A stretch of DNA of 49,319 nt from an uncultured Saprospiraceae bacterium (GCA_937921825.1 CAKZVK010000102.1:1-49319); one strand, 5' to 3'; positions 10,296 to 20,248 are shown, counted from the stretch's first letter. Made by a program: numbers and translations. Notes: generated by a model not told the origin, from the letters alone.

Positions 10296-10325
10296 TTACT
10301 TCACTTACTCTTCTTTCTTGATTTA

Positions 10326-12497
10326 TTACTTCACCTTTATCTTAACTGAACTCCACTGAGGAGCCCCTAATGCGAGAGCCCTTTGCATAGGTGCAGAAGA
10401 GGAAATCATAAGCTCATACTCCCCTTTCTCTAACTGTAGATCACCCTTAGAATCATAGATACTAAAAGCTTTGTGGTCTAGTTCGAAGACAACTTCTTTC
10501 TCGCTACCAGGTAGCAAATTCACCCTCTGAAAAGCTTTGAGTGAATAATTAGGGTCACGGTCAGCTTTGTTAATCTTAGAAACATAGACTTGTACAACTT
10601 CTTCTATGGGCATAGTTGCCTTACTTGAAATCGGTACAGACACCTTGAGTACATCCTTTTTTCTGATTTTACTTTTATTGACTTTAGCTTCTCCATAAGT
10701 CAACTGCGCATAATGGAGTCCGTAGCCAAATGGATACAAAGGCTCCTTGTCCATATAACGATAGGTCCTACCTTGCATATTATAATCTCCGAACGGCGGC
10801 AAGTCTTCTATACTCTTAACGAAAGTCACTGGTAGTTTTCCTGAGGGGCTAGCCTTCCCAAAGATTATATCTCCCACAGCTTGGCCTCCTTGCTCACCAG
10901 GATACCAAGCATACAGTATGGCATCTGCCATCTCATGTACTTCTGGAATAGATATAGCACTTCCGCCTGTAATGACAACAATAAGTTTTTTTGCTTTCCC
11001 TCTCAGTAACTTAAGATATTCTATTTGATGTGGTGGCAAGGTAATATACTCTCTATCTCCATAAGTAGCAGACGCTATAGCTTCTCCTTCTTCCCCTTCT
11101 AATAACTGAGTGATTCCCATACATGCGATGGTCACATCTGCCACCTCCGCCTCTTCTGAGAACCAGTCCATAGGATTGACATTCGGTCTATCTAGGAGAT
11201 TACCTTGCACATATCTTATAGCCGTATGATCTGAAACATTAGAAGCGATACCTTCTAGCATCGTACGCATGTCATCACTTATTCCAAAGTAATTGGCCAG
11301 TAAGGCTTGTGCATCTGCAGCAGTCGGTCCAGTAACAAATAAGTTTCTAAGATTTGGATCTAAGGGGAGGGTTTCATTATCATTTTTTAGTAGAACGATA
11401 GACTTCGCAGCAGATTCATAGGTAAGATCTAGATGTTCTTGTGATCTGACGACCTCTGTTGTGATTTTATCATAGGGCACTGCCTCATCGAACAGGCCTA
11501 ATCTAAATCTAGTAGGTAATAGCTCCTTCAAATTTTTATCTACCGCTTCCTCAGTAGTCAGGCCTGCTTCTATAGCTGCTTGTATTTCTGGGTAGGTATT
11601 ACCACAATTAAGATTGCAACCATATTTGAGTGCTAGTGCAGCAGCCTCCTTTCTATCCTTTGTCAGACCATGTCCCTCAAAGAAATCTTGTAAAGCCCAG
11701 CAGTCAGAAACAAAATACCCTTTGAAGCCCCACTTGTCTCTAAGTACATCTTGCATTAAATAAGAATGGGCACAACAGGCTTCACCATTCGTTCTATTGT
11801 AGGCTCCCATTACGCCTTCTACTTTAGCTTCTTTGACCAGAGCTTCAAAGGCCGGTAGGTACGTATTCCATAAATCATAATCAGAGACCACAGCATCGAA
11901 AGTATGTCTATCCTTTTCTGGACCACTATGTACAGCAAAATGCTTGGCCATTGCCGCAACTTTGAGGTATTTATCATTGCCCTGCAGACCCTTTACAAAA
12001 GCGACTCCGATTCGGCTGATGAGGTGTGGGTCTTCGCCATAAGTTTCTTGGCCTCTACCCCAGCGAGGATCTCGGAATAGATTCACGTTAGGAGACCAAT
12101 AAGTCAGCCCTGCGTATCTATCCATGTATCCTGTTTTCTTATTAGCATTGTACTTTGCTCTACCCTCTAACGCAATGGCTGTACCTATTCTATGCATCAG
12201 ATCTACATCGAAAGTTGCTGCCATTCCTATCGCTTGGGGAAAGACTGTTGCCCTACCGTTCCTTGCTATTCCGTGAAGACATTCATTCCACCAGCTGTAG
12301 TGAGGAATACTTAATCTAGGAATGGCTGGTGCCTCGAACATTAACTGACCTGCCTTTTCGTCCAATGTCAGTTGGCTGACTAAATCTTCTACTCTATCTG
12401 AGATAGTCTTGTTTGAATCTAAGAAAATAGGCCTTTGCTCTTGAGCAAAAGACATAGAGGTAGCTAGCACTAGAGCTACAATAGCATAGAGTCTCAT
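10326..12497 (-). CDS. GH3 beta-xylosidase / beta-glucosidase, exported
   Basis: A protein of 723 residues with a signal peptide (MRLYAIVALVLATSMSFA). It has no lipobox and no T9SS domain, so the periplasm is the likely location. The N-terminal TIM barrel carries WWNECLHGIAR (69-79), TVFPQAIGMAATFD (84-97), a KHF motif at 185-187 and the nucleophile region YFVSDCWALQDF with Asp265. The second alpha/beta sandwich domain (about 365-560) includes GDREYITLPPHQ. A C-terminal fibronectin III-like domain covers about 640-720. The SDCWA and WWNECLHG patterns are typical of GH3 beta-xylosidases, and with the GH10 and xylA/B neighbours the likely job is release of xylose from xylo-oligosaccharides. A beta-glucosidase side activity cannot be excluded. 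It starts 10 bp after the GH10 stop. Confidence 0.9.
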   Translation of the reverse strand: MRLYAIVALVLATSMSFAQEQRPIFLDSNKTISDRVEDLVSQLTLDEKAGQLMFEAPAIPRLSIPHYSWWNECLHGIARNGRATVFPQAIGMAATFDVDLMHRIGTAIALEGRAKYNANKKTGYMDRYAGLTYWSPNVNLFRDPRWGRGQETYGEDPHLISRIGVAFVKGLQGNDKYLKVAAMAKHFAVHSGPEKDRHTFDAVVSDYDLWNTYLPAFEALVKEAKVEGVMGAYNRTNGEACCAHSYLMQDVLRDKWGFKGYFVSDCWALQDFFEGHGLTKDRKEAAALALKYGCNLNCGNTYPEIQAAIEAGLTTEEAVDKNLKELLPTRFRLGLFDEAVPYDKITTEVVRSQEHLDLTYESAAKSIVLLKNDNETLPLDPNLRNLFVTGPTAADAQALLANYFGISDDMRTMLEGIASNVSDHTAIRYVQGNLLDRPNVNPMDWFSEEAEVADVTIACMGITQLLEGEEGEAIASATYGDREYITLPPHQIEYLKLLRGKAKKLIVVITGGSAISIPEVHEMADAILYAWYPGEQGGQAVGDIIFGKASPSGKLPVTFVKSIEDLPPFGDYNMQGRTYRYMDKEPLYPFGYGLHYAQLTYGEAKVNKSKIRKKDVLKVSVPISSKATMPIEEVVQVYVSKINKADRDPNYSLKAFQRVNLLPGSEKEVVFELDHKAFSIYDSKGDLQLEKGEYELMISSSAPMQRALALGAPQWSSVKIKVK

Positions 12498-12507
12498 GTT
12501 TTATCGC

Positions 12508-14625
12508 TTACTGTATGATTAATTTCTTTGTGTAATCCCCGCCTGGTGATTGTATTTTTAGGATATATGCTCCTGATGGCAAATCTACTTTTTGTTTGGC
12601 ATTGGATCTCACTTGCTTTTTGTCATAAACTAACTGCCCACGACTATCATAGATAGATAGATCTACAAAAGGGAATCTATCTGGAAACTGTAAGCTGATC
12701 GTATCGTCAGTTACAGGATTAGGAGATAAGATAAATTCTGAAGTATCTAAATTACTGGTAGCATCTAGCTTACCCATCACGACTTCAATGTCTTGATCTC
12801 CATCGAGAAAGACCTCTACTTCAGTTGTTTCTGAGTCCTTAGTAACTGTAATTATATGCTCACCTTTGAATGGTCTAAAACTGGTCTGACCTACCGCATT
12901 AGACAACTTCTCTTCCTCTGTCCACCAATCATTAAAGACTTTCTGGATAAACATTTCTCCAGATGGTTTCAATGTCCAGTCTTCTTCAAACATAGGTGCA
13001 TTAGCCTTCCAGTGATTACCATCCCAAAAACCCCACATTATAAAGGCATCCATACCTGGATGGCTAAAAGTCAAGGTTAGAAAATCTCGCATATACTGTG
13101 CTTGTATACCCTCATCCACCGCATTATTAATATCATACTCTGTGACTTTCATACGTTTTCCATATCGCTGATAGAAGTCATCAAATATTTTTTCTACTTG
13201 GGGAATAGAATTAGGGACAGAACCGATATGGCATTGAAAACCAATTCCATCAAAAGGTACATCATCATTTTTGAGTTCATCCAAAAATGATTTGTATCGA
13301 GCAATCTGACTAGCAGAGCCACTCGAGATGGCCATGTAGTCGTTTATATAAAGTTCTAATTCAGGATCTAACTCTCTGACCTTTCTGAACACTTCAGCAT
13401 ACCACTCTCTTCCTGTTTCAAAATTTGGATCATTTCTAAACGATTCTTCCAAGGTTCTATTCGTAGTAATTTCGTTCAGGACATCCCAGTCTCTTACTAT
13501 CTTACTCAATCTAGGATGCTCTATCATCTCCTTTATTCTGGCATCGATTCTTTCTCTTAGATAATCAAGATCATTTAGTCTTCCCTTGATATCATCTGGC
13601 AGATAAGATTGACCTGGCCAAAAGAGATTGTGCCCTCGCATCTTAATGCCACTATCATGCAGATACTGAAACGCATTAACGGTTTGTGTAGGGGTGCCTA
13701 ACCACTGCTCTTCCCATCCTCTCCATTTCAGCGCATTCTCATTTACACATTCATTGAATCCATGACCCTCACCATCTAAGTTGAATACCTTTTCTACATA
13801 GGTCTGGTCAAAACAATTATTGCCCGGAAATCTACAAGTAACTAAGGCAGATCCAAAGCCGAAAGCATGCTTCTGCATATCTACATTTACTGTAGCACCT
13901 TCTACAGGATTGCCATCAGCATCTACAACATTGACTACGAGGTCTGACTTACGTAAGCTTTCTATTCTACTTTCTGCCAAGGCTCTCCAGGGTGCATCAG
14001 CTTCTATGCCTTCATAATTAAATGGCGAAAAACTAGTAGGCATATCCTCTACTCCATAGGTATCTTTATAATTCAGTGCGGTAAATCCAGCAATCGATAT
14101 ATCTTGAGCTTTAGCTGCTAGATGGAAGCCCGCTTTCAATCTCCTAGGAGCAAAGCTCTGAGTAGAATTATAAGCAATATAATATTGATTCCAATCTGGT
14201 GTTAAGTTCAGTGCGAAATAAAATTGCTTATCAAAATCTAATGCATCTTCTGCAAAAACAAATACTTGGGAATTAGGAATATTTTCTTTAGCCCAAAAAG
14301 TAATCAGAACTAAATCTCCTTCGCTGACCGCAGAATTAGTTTCTTGTCCCATCCCTACATCCCAGGCATTGGCTCCTGCACTACTGACGACTATATTATT
14401 ACTCATGGTAAAATCCATGTTCGACTCAGTGGTATTAGTAAAAGTCGCATTGCCATAACGGTACCCTTGTGATAGTAGCCCAGCTTCGGTATCAGAGAAC
14501 AAAAACTGCCCCCCTTCTATACCGTAGTTCAAGGACAAGTTCTCCAAGACACTTAGATGATAAGCATCTTGCGATATACCTGAGTAACTGAGTAAAAAGA
14601 AAAATAGTATGGCAATATATTTCAT
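12508..14625 (-). CDS. GH10 endo-1,4-beta-xylanase with N-terminal binding domain and T9SS sorting domain
   Basis: A protein of 705 residues. Signal peptide at 1-18 (MKYIAILFFFLLSYSGIS). Residues about 25-188 form a beta-sandwich resembling the CBM4/9/22 group. Residues 225 to about 580 are the GH10 catalytic domain, beginning with the usual LVVNVVDADGNPVEGATV strand. The general acid/base is Glu385 (WDVLNE) and the nucleophile Glu496 (KVTEYDI); GHNLFWPGQ at 331-339 and the FIMWGFWDG strand are also present. Residues about 632-705 are a T9SS C-terminal domain (FILSPNPV, LSIYDSRGQLVY, SGAYILKI). The enzyme is predicted to act on xylan outside the cell. It follows the five-module binding protein after a 53-bp gap that contains a strong hairpin. 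Confidence 0.95.
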   Translation of the reverse strand: MKYIAILFFFLLSYSGISQDAYHLSVLENLSLNYGIEGGQFLFSDTEAGLLSQGYRYGNATFTNTTESNMDFTMSNNIVVSSAGANAWDVGMGQETNSAVSEGDLVLITFWAKENIPNSQVFVFAEDALDFDKQFYFALNLTPDWNQYYIAYNSTQSFAPRRLKAGFHLAAKAQDISIAGFTALNYKDTYGVEDMPTSFSPFNYEGIEADAPWRALAESRIESLRKSDLVVNVVDADGNPVEGATVNVDMQKHAFGFGSALVTCRFPGNNCFDQTYVEKVFNLDGEGHGFNECVNENALKWRGWEEQWLGTPTQTVNAFQYLHDSGIKMRGHNLFWPGQSYLPDDIKGRLNDLDYLRERIDARIKEMIEHPRLSKIVRDWDVLNEITTNRTLEESFRNDPNFETGREWYAEVFRKVRELDPELELYINDYMAISSGSASQIARYKSFLDELKNDDVPFDGIGFQCHIGSVPNSIPQVEKIFDDFYQRYGKRMKVTEYDINNAVDEGIQAQYMRDFLTLTFSHPGMDAFIMWGFWDGNHWKANAPMFEEDWTLKPSGEMFIQKVFNDWWTEEEKLSNAVGQTSFRPFKGEHIITVTKDSETTEVEVFLDGDQDIEVVMGKLDATSNLDTSEFILSPNPVTDDTISLQFPDRFPFVDLSIYDSRGQLVYDKKQVRSNAKQKVDLPSGAYILKIQSPGGDYTKKLIIQ

Positions 14626-14644
14626 AGTCGTTTTTTATAAAAGT

Positions 14645-14669
14645 GTGGCTGAAGATAACCTTCAGCCAC
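14645..14669 (-). terminator. Strong intra-operon hairpin (possible attenuator or mRNA processing site)
   Basis: A perfect 10-bp inverted repeat, GTGGCTGAAG / CTTCAGCCAC, with a 5-nt loop, sits in the 53-bp gap after the five-module binding protein gene. Read on the minus strand it is followed by ACTTTTATAAAAAA, a weak T-tract. It could be a partial terminator or a 3'-end stabilising stem that sets different levels for the binding proteins and the enzymes. Confidence 0.6.
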
Positions 14670-14678
14670 TAAATTCAT

Positions 14679-17633
14679 CTAATCAATAATCAATTTGCTG
14701 TAAAATGCAGGTTGTCCATCCAAGGTTACATGCATAATATACAAGCCCGGTAGTAAGTTAGCAATATCTATTGCTTGACTGACTTGGCCTTTAGTTTGGA
14801 GCCCTAGTTGTTGAGTTTTCATAACCTTACCTGTGGCATCCAGAATCGTAGTCCCTACGAGACCTGTCGTATTAGTATTCATATCAAGATATAGTTCCTC
14901 CTTAGCTGGGTTAGGAAATATTCTTGCAGAATTTACCTGTTCTTGATCGATGACATTTACAGAGAATGGTGTCCCGAAAGTGAACCAATCTATATGTAGC
15001 TCTCCATCAAAAGCGCCAATGCCAGGATTAATATAGAACTGTACTAAATCGATACGTTCTGAATCTACTGGACAAGGACCTGCACTACATGCCGTCCCTC
15101 CAAAACCACCATCCGTGTACTGACCTGTATAATCATACTCATACACTTCAAATTCAGTAGTCAGGGCCTGAGTCAACCCAGCTTGAGAGGTCAAGAATCC
15201 TGCAGCATCTTGAAGATCTATTCTGAGTGGAAGACCGTCTACTGTAGATCGTGCTCTGATATAGACCTTATCACTATTGGCCTGACTATTAACGATAACA
15301 TCTTCTGCGCCTACATGGAGGTCGTAGAGTACTGGGCTAAAAGCCCCACTTGTTCCATCACCAATAATTTTTAACTGTCCATTCTCTGCAGTAAGGGCTA
15401 GTCCGTCATTATCAGAAATGAACTCTAAAGAATCATCATCCTTTGCATCCCGGTACTCATCTATTCCTAGTGGACCAGAGTTATCTATAGTTTCTATTGG
15501 CTCTATTGTAGATATCCAATCTATAGTCATGGTTCCTGCGTACCCTCCATTATCTGGGTCTATGTATACCAAGAGATTAGTTATAGCTGAGCCGTCTACT
15601 GGACATGGTCCTGCATCACACGATGTACCTCCATAACCACCATCACTATAGGTGCCTGTATAATCGAATTCTAGTACTTCATATTCTTCTCCTACTACTC
15701 TAGAAGTAGCTGGTTCAGTAGTCGCAAAACCTCCCTCATCTAAGAGATCTATTCTAAGAGGCGTACCTGCCACTGAGGATTTTACTTTAACATATAATTT
15801 GTTGTTAGAGGCTACATTGACTACCAGTGGTGTACCTGCATCTGTATCGTGTAAGGTATAACTAAAGGCTGCATACGGCCCAGCAGTTCCATCTCCAGTA
15901 AGTACTAGTTCTGTTCCTGATTCCTCGACAGTAAATCCTCCTGCATCTGCCCATTGGTCTCTATTGCTATTTTCAAAATGGTCAACATATTGCTGTACAT
16001 CTTCTCCCATCGCAGCACCAAAAGAAACATAGTCTATCTCTATACAACCTTGAAATCCTCCATCTGCAGGATTAGGATAGAAGAGTACCGTTGCTATAGC
16101 AGTCGGGTCCACCGCACATGGGGCTACATCTGCCTCACAAGGAGTGCCTCCATAACCTCCATCTATATAGTTACCAGAAAAATCCAGTTCTAAGACGGCA
16201 TAATCTGATTCTAGCAATCTAGTAAAAGAAGGAATCGTCGTCACAAAACCTGAGGTATCTACTAGATCTACTCTAAGTAGAGTATTAGCAGCATCAGCTT
16301 TAGCTCTTATAAACACTTTATTATTGCCACTGACATCTACAAAGCCTGCTTCACCTGTATCCATATCATGCACTGTATAGGCAGCTGCTGCAAAAGGAGC
16401 ATCTATTCCAGTGCCTGTAATCTTAAATGTAGACGCTGCGACAGAAAGTCCAAAAGCTGCTGAAGTGGACACATATCCCTCTCCGCCACTGAAGTGGTCA
16501 CCATACACTAATACATCACCAGTGCCAGAACCGCCCTCAAGACTTGTCCCCACAGACACATAATCTATCTCTATATCTCCTACGAATGCTCCTGAACCAG
16601 GATTTACGAACAGAATAAAGTTAGCGATTCGTGAGCCATCTACTGGGCATGGGGCTTGGTCAGAGGAACAACCCGTACCACCAAAGCCTAAGTCAGAATA
16701 ACCTCCTGCAAAATTATATTCATAAGTCGTCCACTCTTCTGTAATAGCCTTAGTTACACTGGCAGCAGTTGTCGCCATATCATTGACATCTTGCAAGTCC
16801 ACACGTACAGTAGTACCAGGTGTATTTGTTTTCATTCTGATAAAGACTTTATCCTGACCATCAGCAACAGGTATATCAATTGTATCCTTTGTCGTTGCAT
16901 TAAAAAACAACATATTCACAGGATCCCACATGCCACCTGTTCCATCTCCAGATATCACCCAGTTAGAATTAGAAATACTATTTGAAAGGCCAGGTGTCGA
17001 TGAATTTAGAAATCCTATCAATTCCCCATCATCAAAGTGATCTTGCCATACATCTGAGACTGGCCCTACTGAGGGTGCTGATCCTACTGATACAAAATCC
17101 AGAACGACTGAGCCACTAAAAGATCCTTGTCCGGGATTAATAAAAAATAAAAACTGTGTAATATTAGTAGGATCTACTGGACAAGGTGCTGTCGTAGCAT
17201 CACAAGGTGTGCCACCGAAACCACCATCACTGAGTACCCCAGTAAAATCAAACTCAAAGACTGTATAGTCACTGACTAAAGTTTTCGTAACGCTGCCTAT
17301 AGTCGAAGCAAAACCGTCTGCATCCTGTACGTCTAGACGTAACTGTGTACCTAGGTTACTGGCTTTAGCTCTTACATAGAGTTTATTATTTTCAGAGATA
17401 TCTAGAACTCGTGTCGTTCCATCATCATTACTTGGCTCTAAGGTAAATGGATCCCAAGGACCTGAAGTACCATCGCCAGTTATCGTCCATTCTCCATTCT
17501 CTTCTACACTACTATAACCAGCTGGCATTGTTGCATTGGTTTCGACACCATCATCAAATTCATCTAAATAAACTTGACCCATCAAAGGGACCAGCGCCAT
17601 TAAAAACATTAAAAGTGTAAAGATTTGTTTCAT
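14679..17633 (-). CDS. Secreted protein with five tandem Cys-containing beta-sandwich modules and T9SS sorting domain
   Basis: A protein of 984 residues. Signal peptide at 1-20. Five modules of about 165-170 residues follow at about 21-187, 195-364, 375-541, 547-711 and 725-890. Each has the order DxFDD or similar, GDGT(S/A)GP, NKLYVRAK, LRxDLQDAxGF, then a signature loop of the form (D/S)GG(F/Y)GGTxC...PCPVD, and ends with an IDxVSxG strand. The two Cys of the loop probably form a disulphide in every module. Residues 900-984 are a T9SS domain (ARIFPNPA, LDATGKVM, PGLYIMHV). The fold looks like a carbohydrate-binding jelly roll, but I do not recognise a named CBM family. Its place between the SusCD/TIG genes and GH10 points to multivalent xylan binding at the surface. 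No glycosidase motif is visible. Confidence 0.85.
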   Translation of the reverse strand: MKQIFTLLMFLMALVPLMGQVYLDEFDDGVETNATMPAGYSSVEENGEWTITGDGTSGPWDPFTLEPSNDDGTTRVLDISENNKLYVRAKASNLGTQLRLDVQDADGFASTIGSVTKTLVSDYTVFEFDFTGVLSDGGFGGTPCDATTAPCPVDPTNITQFLFFINPGQGSFSGSVVLDFVSVGSAPSVGPVSDVWQDHFDDGELIGFLNSSTPGLSNSISNSNWVISGDGTGGMWDPVNMLFFNATTKDTIDIPVADGQDKVFIRMKTNTPGTTVRVDLQDVNDMATTAASVTKAITEEWTTYEYNFAGGYSDLGFGGTGCSSDQAPCPVDGSRIANFILFVNPGSGAFVGDIEIDYVSVGTSLEGGSGTGDVLVYGDHFSGGEGYVSTSAAFGLSVAASTFKITGTGIDAPFAAAAYTVHDMDTGEAGFVDVSGNNKVFIRAKADAANTLLRVDLVDTSGFVTTIPSFTRLLESDYAVLELDFSGNYIDGGYGGTPCEADVAPCAVDPTAIATVLFYPNPADGGFQGCIEIDYVSFGAAMGEDVQQYVDHFENSNRDQWADAGGFTVEESGTELVLTGDGTAGPYAAFSYTLHDTDAGTPLVVNVASNNKLYVKVKSSVAGTPLRIDLLDEGGFATTEPATSRVVGEEYEVLEFDYTGTYSDGGYGGTSCDAGPCPVDGSAITNLLVYIDPDNGGYAGTMTIDWISTIEPIETIDNSGPLGIDEYRDAKDDDSLEFISDNDGLALTAENGQLKIIGDGTSGAFSPVLYDLHVGAEDVIVNSQANSDKVYIRARSTVDGLPLRIDLQDAAGFLTSQAGLTQALTTEFEVYEYDYTGQYTDGGFGGTACSAGPCPVDSERIDLVQFYINPGIGAFDGELHIDWFTFGTPFSVNVIDQEQVNSARIFPNPAKEELYLDMNTNTTGLVGTTILDATGKVMKTQQLGLQTKGQVSQAIDIANLLPGLYIMHVTLDGQPAFYSKLIID
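14964..17573 (-). repeat. Five-copy protein-coding repeat (about 500 bp units) within the binding protein gene
   Basis: Approximate unit coordinates: 17073-17573, 16542-17051, 16011-16511, 15501-15995 and 14964-15461. The copies are clearly homologous in protein but have diverged at DNA level, so the expansion is old and maintained by selection. Confidence 0.8.
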
Positions 17634-17649
17634 AGTGAGATATTATTGA

Positions 17650-18756
17650 TTAAAGAATTTGTATAAATTTTAAGTTATCGATATTCGCTTCCATCTTTTG
17701 ACTGGAACCGAGCTCATTAAAAAGATGCAGTTTTATTGTTCTTAGTTTCTGAGGATCTGGTGTAGCCCCATTTATATCTTGGAATCGATTGAGTGGTATA
17801 CTTACAGTCTCCCAGCCATCCCAATCTAAACTTATCGTCTCTGTAAAATCATTGGGACTACCGCCTCTTTCCGCCAGCACCAAAATTATATGAGTATCTT
17901 TCTTTCCGTTAGAATTAAGATCCAGTTCTAGAAAAGTATCATTTAGATTACTTGTTATATCAAACACTTCAAAAACATTTGGGTCATTAGAATGACTCTC
18001 AGTACCTCCTACCCATATTCCTCCAGTATCAAAACCAGAAAGCTTCAAATAATTACCGTCAGTAGGCGCAGGTGACATAGAACCAACTGCAGTCATATTA
18101 TTCTGCTCTATCCCGCCATAGAAGAGCCACTTATTCGTTTCTGCACGGACGCCATTTCCATCAAAGTCATTGACCAAAAGTTCTGAAGTAGAAAAAAAAA
18201 GCTCTGGAGTAATTGAAGAACCACCATTCGCTTTTACTTTGATACGACCCTTTTCTACACCTGCGGGGACTTCTACGACCAAAGAGTCAGGTTGGTGATG
18301 AATTATATTCGCTGCAATAGAATCAAAAAATAAGACCTCCAAAGGTTCAAAGAAATTTTTCCCCAGAATAGTGACCCTATTGCCCTCGTTAGCAGACTTA
18401 GGATAAAAGTTGAAAACTGACGGCGCATCCAAAGTCACTCTAAAAGGAAAGGATGTTTCTCCATCTTCCGATACTATCATGATAGTATTATCTCCCACCA
18501 CCGCAGTAGGTGGTACTCTAAAAAGCAAAGCTGTCTCTGTACCAAAAGAAGGATTAAAATCAGCAGCGATTCCTTCATCAAAATCGATAGCAATCAAATC
18601 ATCAAAGCCTGAACCTTGCACTGTGATCAGCGTCTCTACAGGTCCAAAATCTGGTGTAAAACTTGTAACAGCTGGTGCTTCTCCAGTATTACAGGACATC
18701 ATCAAGCAAACTATGCCGACCAATGTTAATACGCTATAATTATTCTTCTTTGCCAT
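17650..18756 (-). CDS. Surface glycan-binding lipoprotein with two IPT/TIG domains (SusE/SGBP-like)
   Basis: A protein of 368 residues with a lipoprotein signal ending LMMSC (Cys22). Residues about 28-112 and 113-195 are two IPT/TIG immunoglobulin-like domains (VTSFTPDFGPVETLITVQGSGF; VFNFYPKSANEGNRVTILGKNF). The remaining 170 residues form a jelly-roll-like domain with Trp and Tyr residues suited to sugar binding (KWLFYGG, GGIWVGGT, WDGWETVSIPL, ANIDNLKF). This layout is that of surface glycan-binding proteins that follow susD in many polysaccharide utilisation loci. It starts 1 bp after susD stops and ends 16 bp before the five-module protein. Ligand specificity for xylan is inferred from context. 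Confidence 0.85.
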   Translation of the reverse strand: MAKKNNYSVLTLVGIVCLMMSCNTGEAPAVTSFTPDFGPVETLITVQGSGFDDLIAIDFDEGIAADFNPSFGTETALLFRVPPTAVVGDNTIMIVSEDGETSFPFRVTLDAPSVFNFYPKSANEGNRVTILGKNFFEPLEVLFFDSIAANIIHHQPDSLVVEVPAGVEKGRIKVKANGGSSITPELFFSTSELLVNDFDGNGVRAETNKWLFYGGIEQNNMTAVGSMSPAPTDGNYLKLSGFDTGGIWVGGTESHSNDPNVFEVFDITSNLNDTFLELDLNSNGKKDTHIILVLAERGGSPNDFTETISLDWDGWETVSIPLNRFQDINGATPDPQKLRTIKLHLFNELGSSQKMEANIDNLKFIQIL

Positions 18757-18757
18757 A

Positions 18758-20245
18758 TTAGTAACCTGGATTTTGAGTCAAGTTAGGATTAATGGCTAGT
18801 TCAGCAGCAGGTATCGGAAACAAGACATTGAAATCCTGAAACTGCTTACCATGCAGCTGCATGAGTTCTTTCACGCCACCCATTCTTAATAAATCAAACC
18901 ATCTATGATTTTCAAAAGCAAATTCTGCACGGCGCTCCTCAAAGACCATATCTATAGTCACATTACCCACTTCCAGCAGACCTGCTCGCTTTCTGACTTG
19001 ATTAAAAGCTTCTACTACATCTGGTGTAATGGTTATATCTCCATTTTGCCTACAAGAGGCTTCTGCTAGGGTCAGCAAGACATCAGCATACCTTATGGCA
19101 TGTTGATTCTGAGGAGTACTCATGAAGCAGACATCAGCGCCCCCTCCTATCACATACTTCTTTATATTTATGAGGCCTCTAGATGCCCCTGTAGCCGGGT
19201 AGGTATACCCTCCAGAACTTGCATTGATCATTGGGTATTCATCTCCAGCAGTCATTATAGAATGATACTTTCTCAGATCATTCTCTGCAAAGACATCTTT
19301 TATCGTAGTACCAGGGTTATCAATATTAGGTGCAGTCGGAATCTGAGAACCCCAGCCGTCAGTATTACCCGTTATAGCCTGCCCCCATGGTGCGAAGAAA
19401 GCCTGTAATGCATTTCCAGTATTGCCAGGACCACAACCTACATACTGGATCTGCCATACAGATTCAGCATTATTATCACTGACGTCACGTAACCAGTTAT
19501 TCTCAAAGGGCACCAGCTCATAAAAGCCTGAGCCGATAATCTCTCTGCACAACTCCATACTTTCATCATGTCGTCCTATCGTTACAAAAACCTTGGCCAA
19601 GATGGCCCTAGCAGCATGGCTTGTCACTCTACCATAATCAGAAGAAGGTCTGACCTCAGGGAGATCGCTGACTGCTATTTCTAAGTCACTGACAATAAAA
19701 TCATAGACATCCGTTACAGAGTCTCTGAAGACATTCAGATCAGCATCGTTAGTTGGCACTTCTGTAATAATAGGTACCCCCCCAAAGATTCTTACCAAAT
19801 CAAAATAACTGTAAGCTCTTAGAAATCTGGCTTCAGCTAGAATGCTTGCCTTTTGTATAGGGTCCATTTCCACAGGTGGAACAAAATTCAAAATCTGATT
19901 AGCCAAGATGACCAACTTAAAATGTTCTGTCCAGTACTCTAACACAGGAGCATTATCAGGACTCGTCGTAAAATTATCTATCGGCGAAAAATCTGGGTCA
20001 TTTCCACCTGTAGTAGTATTATCTGAAGGAATCTCTTCTATCATCCAGGACTTCCCTTTCCAATTTATGGCTTGGATAGCAGTATACATAGCCTTAGCTG
20101 CAAGGTCTGCTTCAGCAGCATTAGTATAGAAACTACTGGTTGTCAATTCATCCAAGGGTTCTCTGTCCAGAAAATCTTCACAGCCAGATTGGAAAAAGAC
20201 AGCGACCAACAGAATTATTAGTGTTTTTTTATGCATCATTTCCAT
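18758..20245 (-). CDS. SusD/RagB family glycan-binding lipoprotein
   Basis: A protein of 495 residues with a lipoprotein signal (FFQSGC, Cys22) followed by EDFLDREPLDELTTSSFYTN, the standard SusD start. TPR-like helices (LAEARFLRAYSYFDLVRIFGGVPIITE, around 135-160) and the C-terminal RRAEFAFENHRWFDLLRMG block with a PAAELAINPNLTQNPGY ending are typical of the family. It forms the lid of the SusC channel and captures oligosaccharides at the outer surface. The start could be Met1, Met3 or Met4. The gene is separated from susC by 3 bp, so the two are co-translated. Confidence 0.95.
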   Translation of the reverse strand: MEMMHKKTLIILLVAVFFQSGCEDFLDREPLDELTTSSFYTNAAEADLAAKAMYTAIQAINWKGKSWMIEEIPSDNTTTGGNDPDFSPIDNFTTSPDNAPVLEYWTEHFKLVILANQILNFVPPVEMDPIQKASILAEARFLRAYSYFDLVRIFGGVPIITEVPTNDADLNVFRDSVTDVYDFIVSDLEIAVSDLPEVRPSSDYGRVTSHAARAILAKVFVTIGRHDESMELCREIIGSGFYELVPFENNWLRDVSDNNAESVWQIQYVGCGPGNTGNALQAFFAPWGQAITGNTDGWGSQIPTAPNIDNPGTTIKDVFAENDLRKYHSIMTAGDEYPMINASSGGYTYPATGASRGLINIKKYVIGGGADVCFMSTPQNQHAIRYADVLLTLAEASCRQNGDITITPDVVEAFNQVRKRAGLLEVGNVTIDMVFEERRAEFAFENHRWFDLLRMGGVKELMQLHGKQFQDFNVLFPIPAAELAINPNLTQNPGY

Positions 20246-20248
20246 TTC

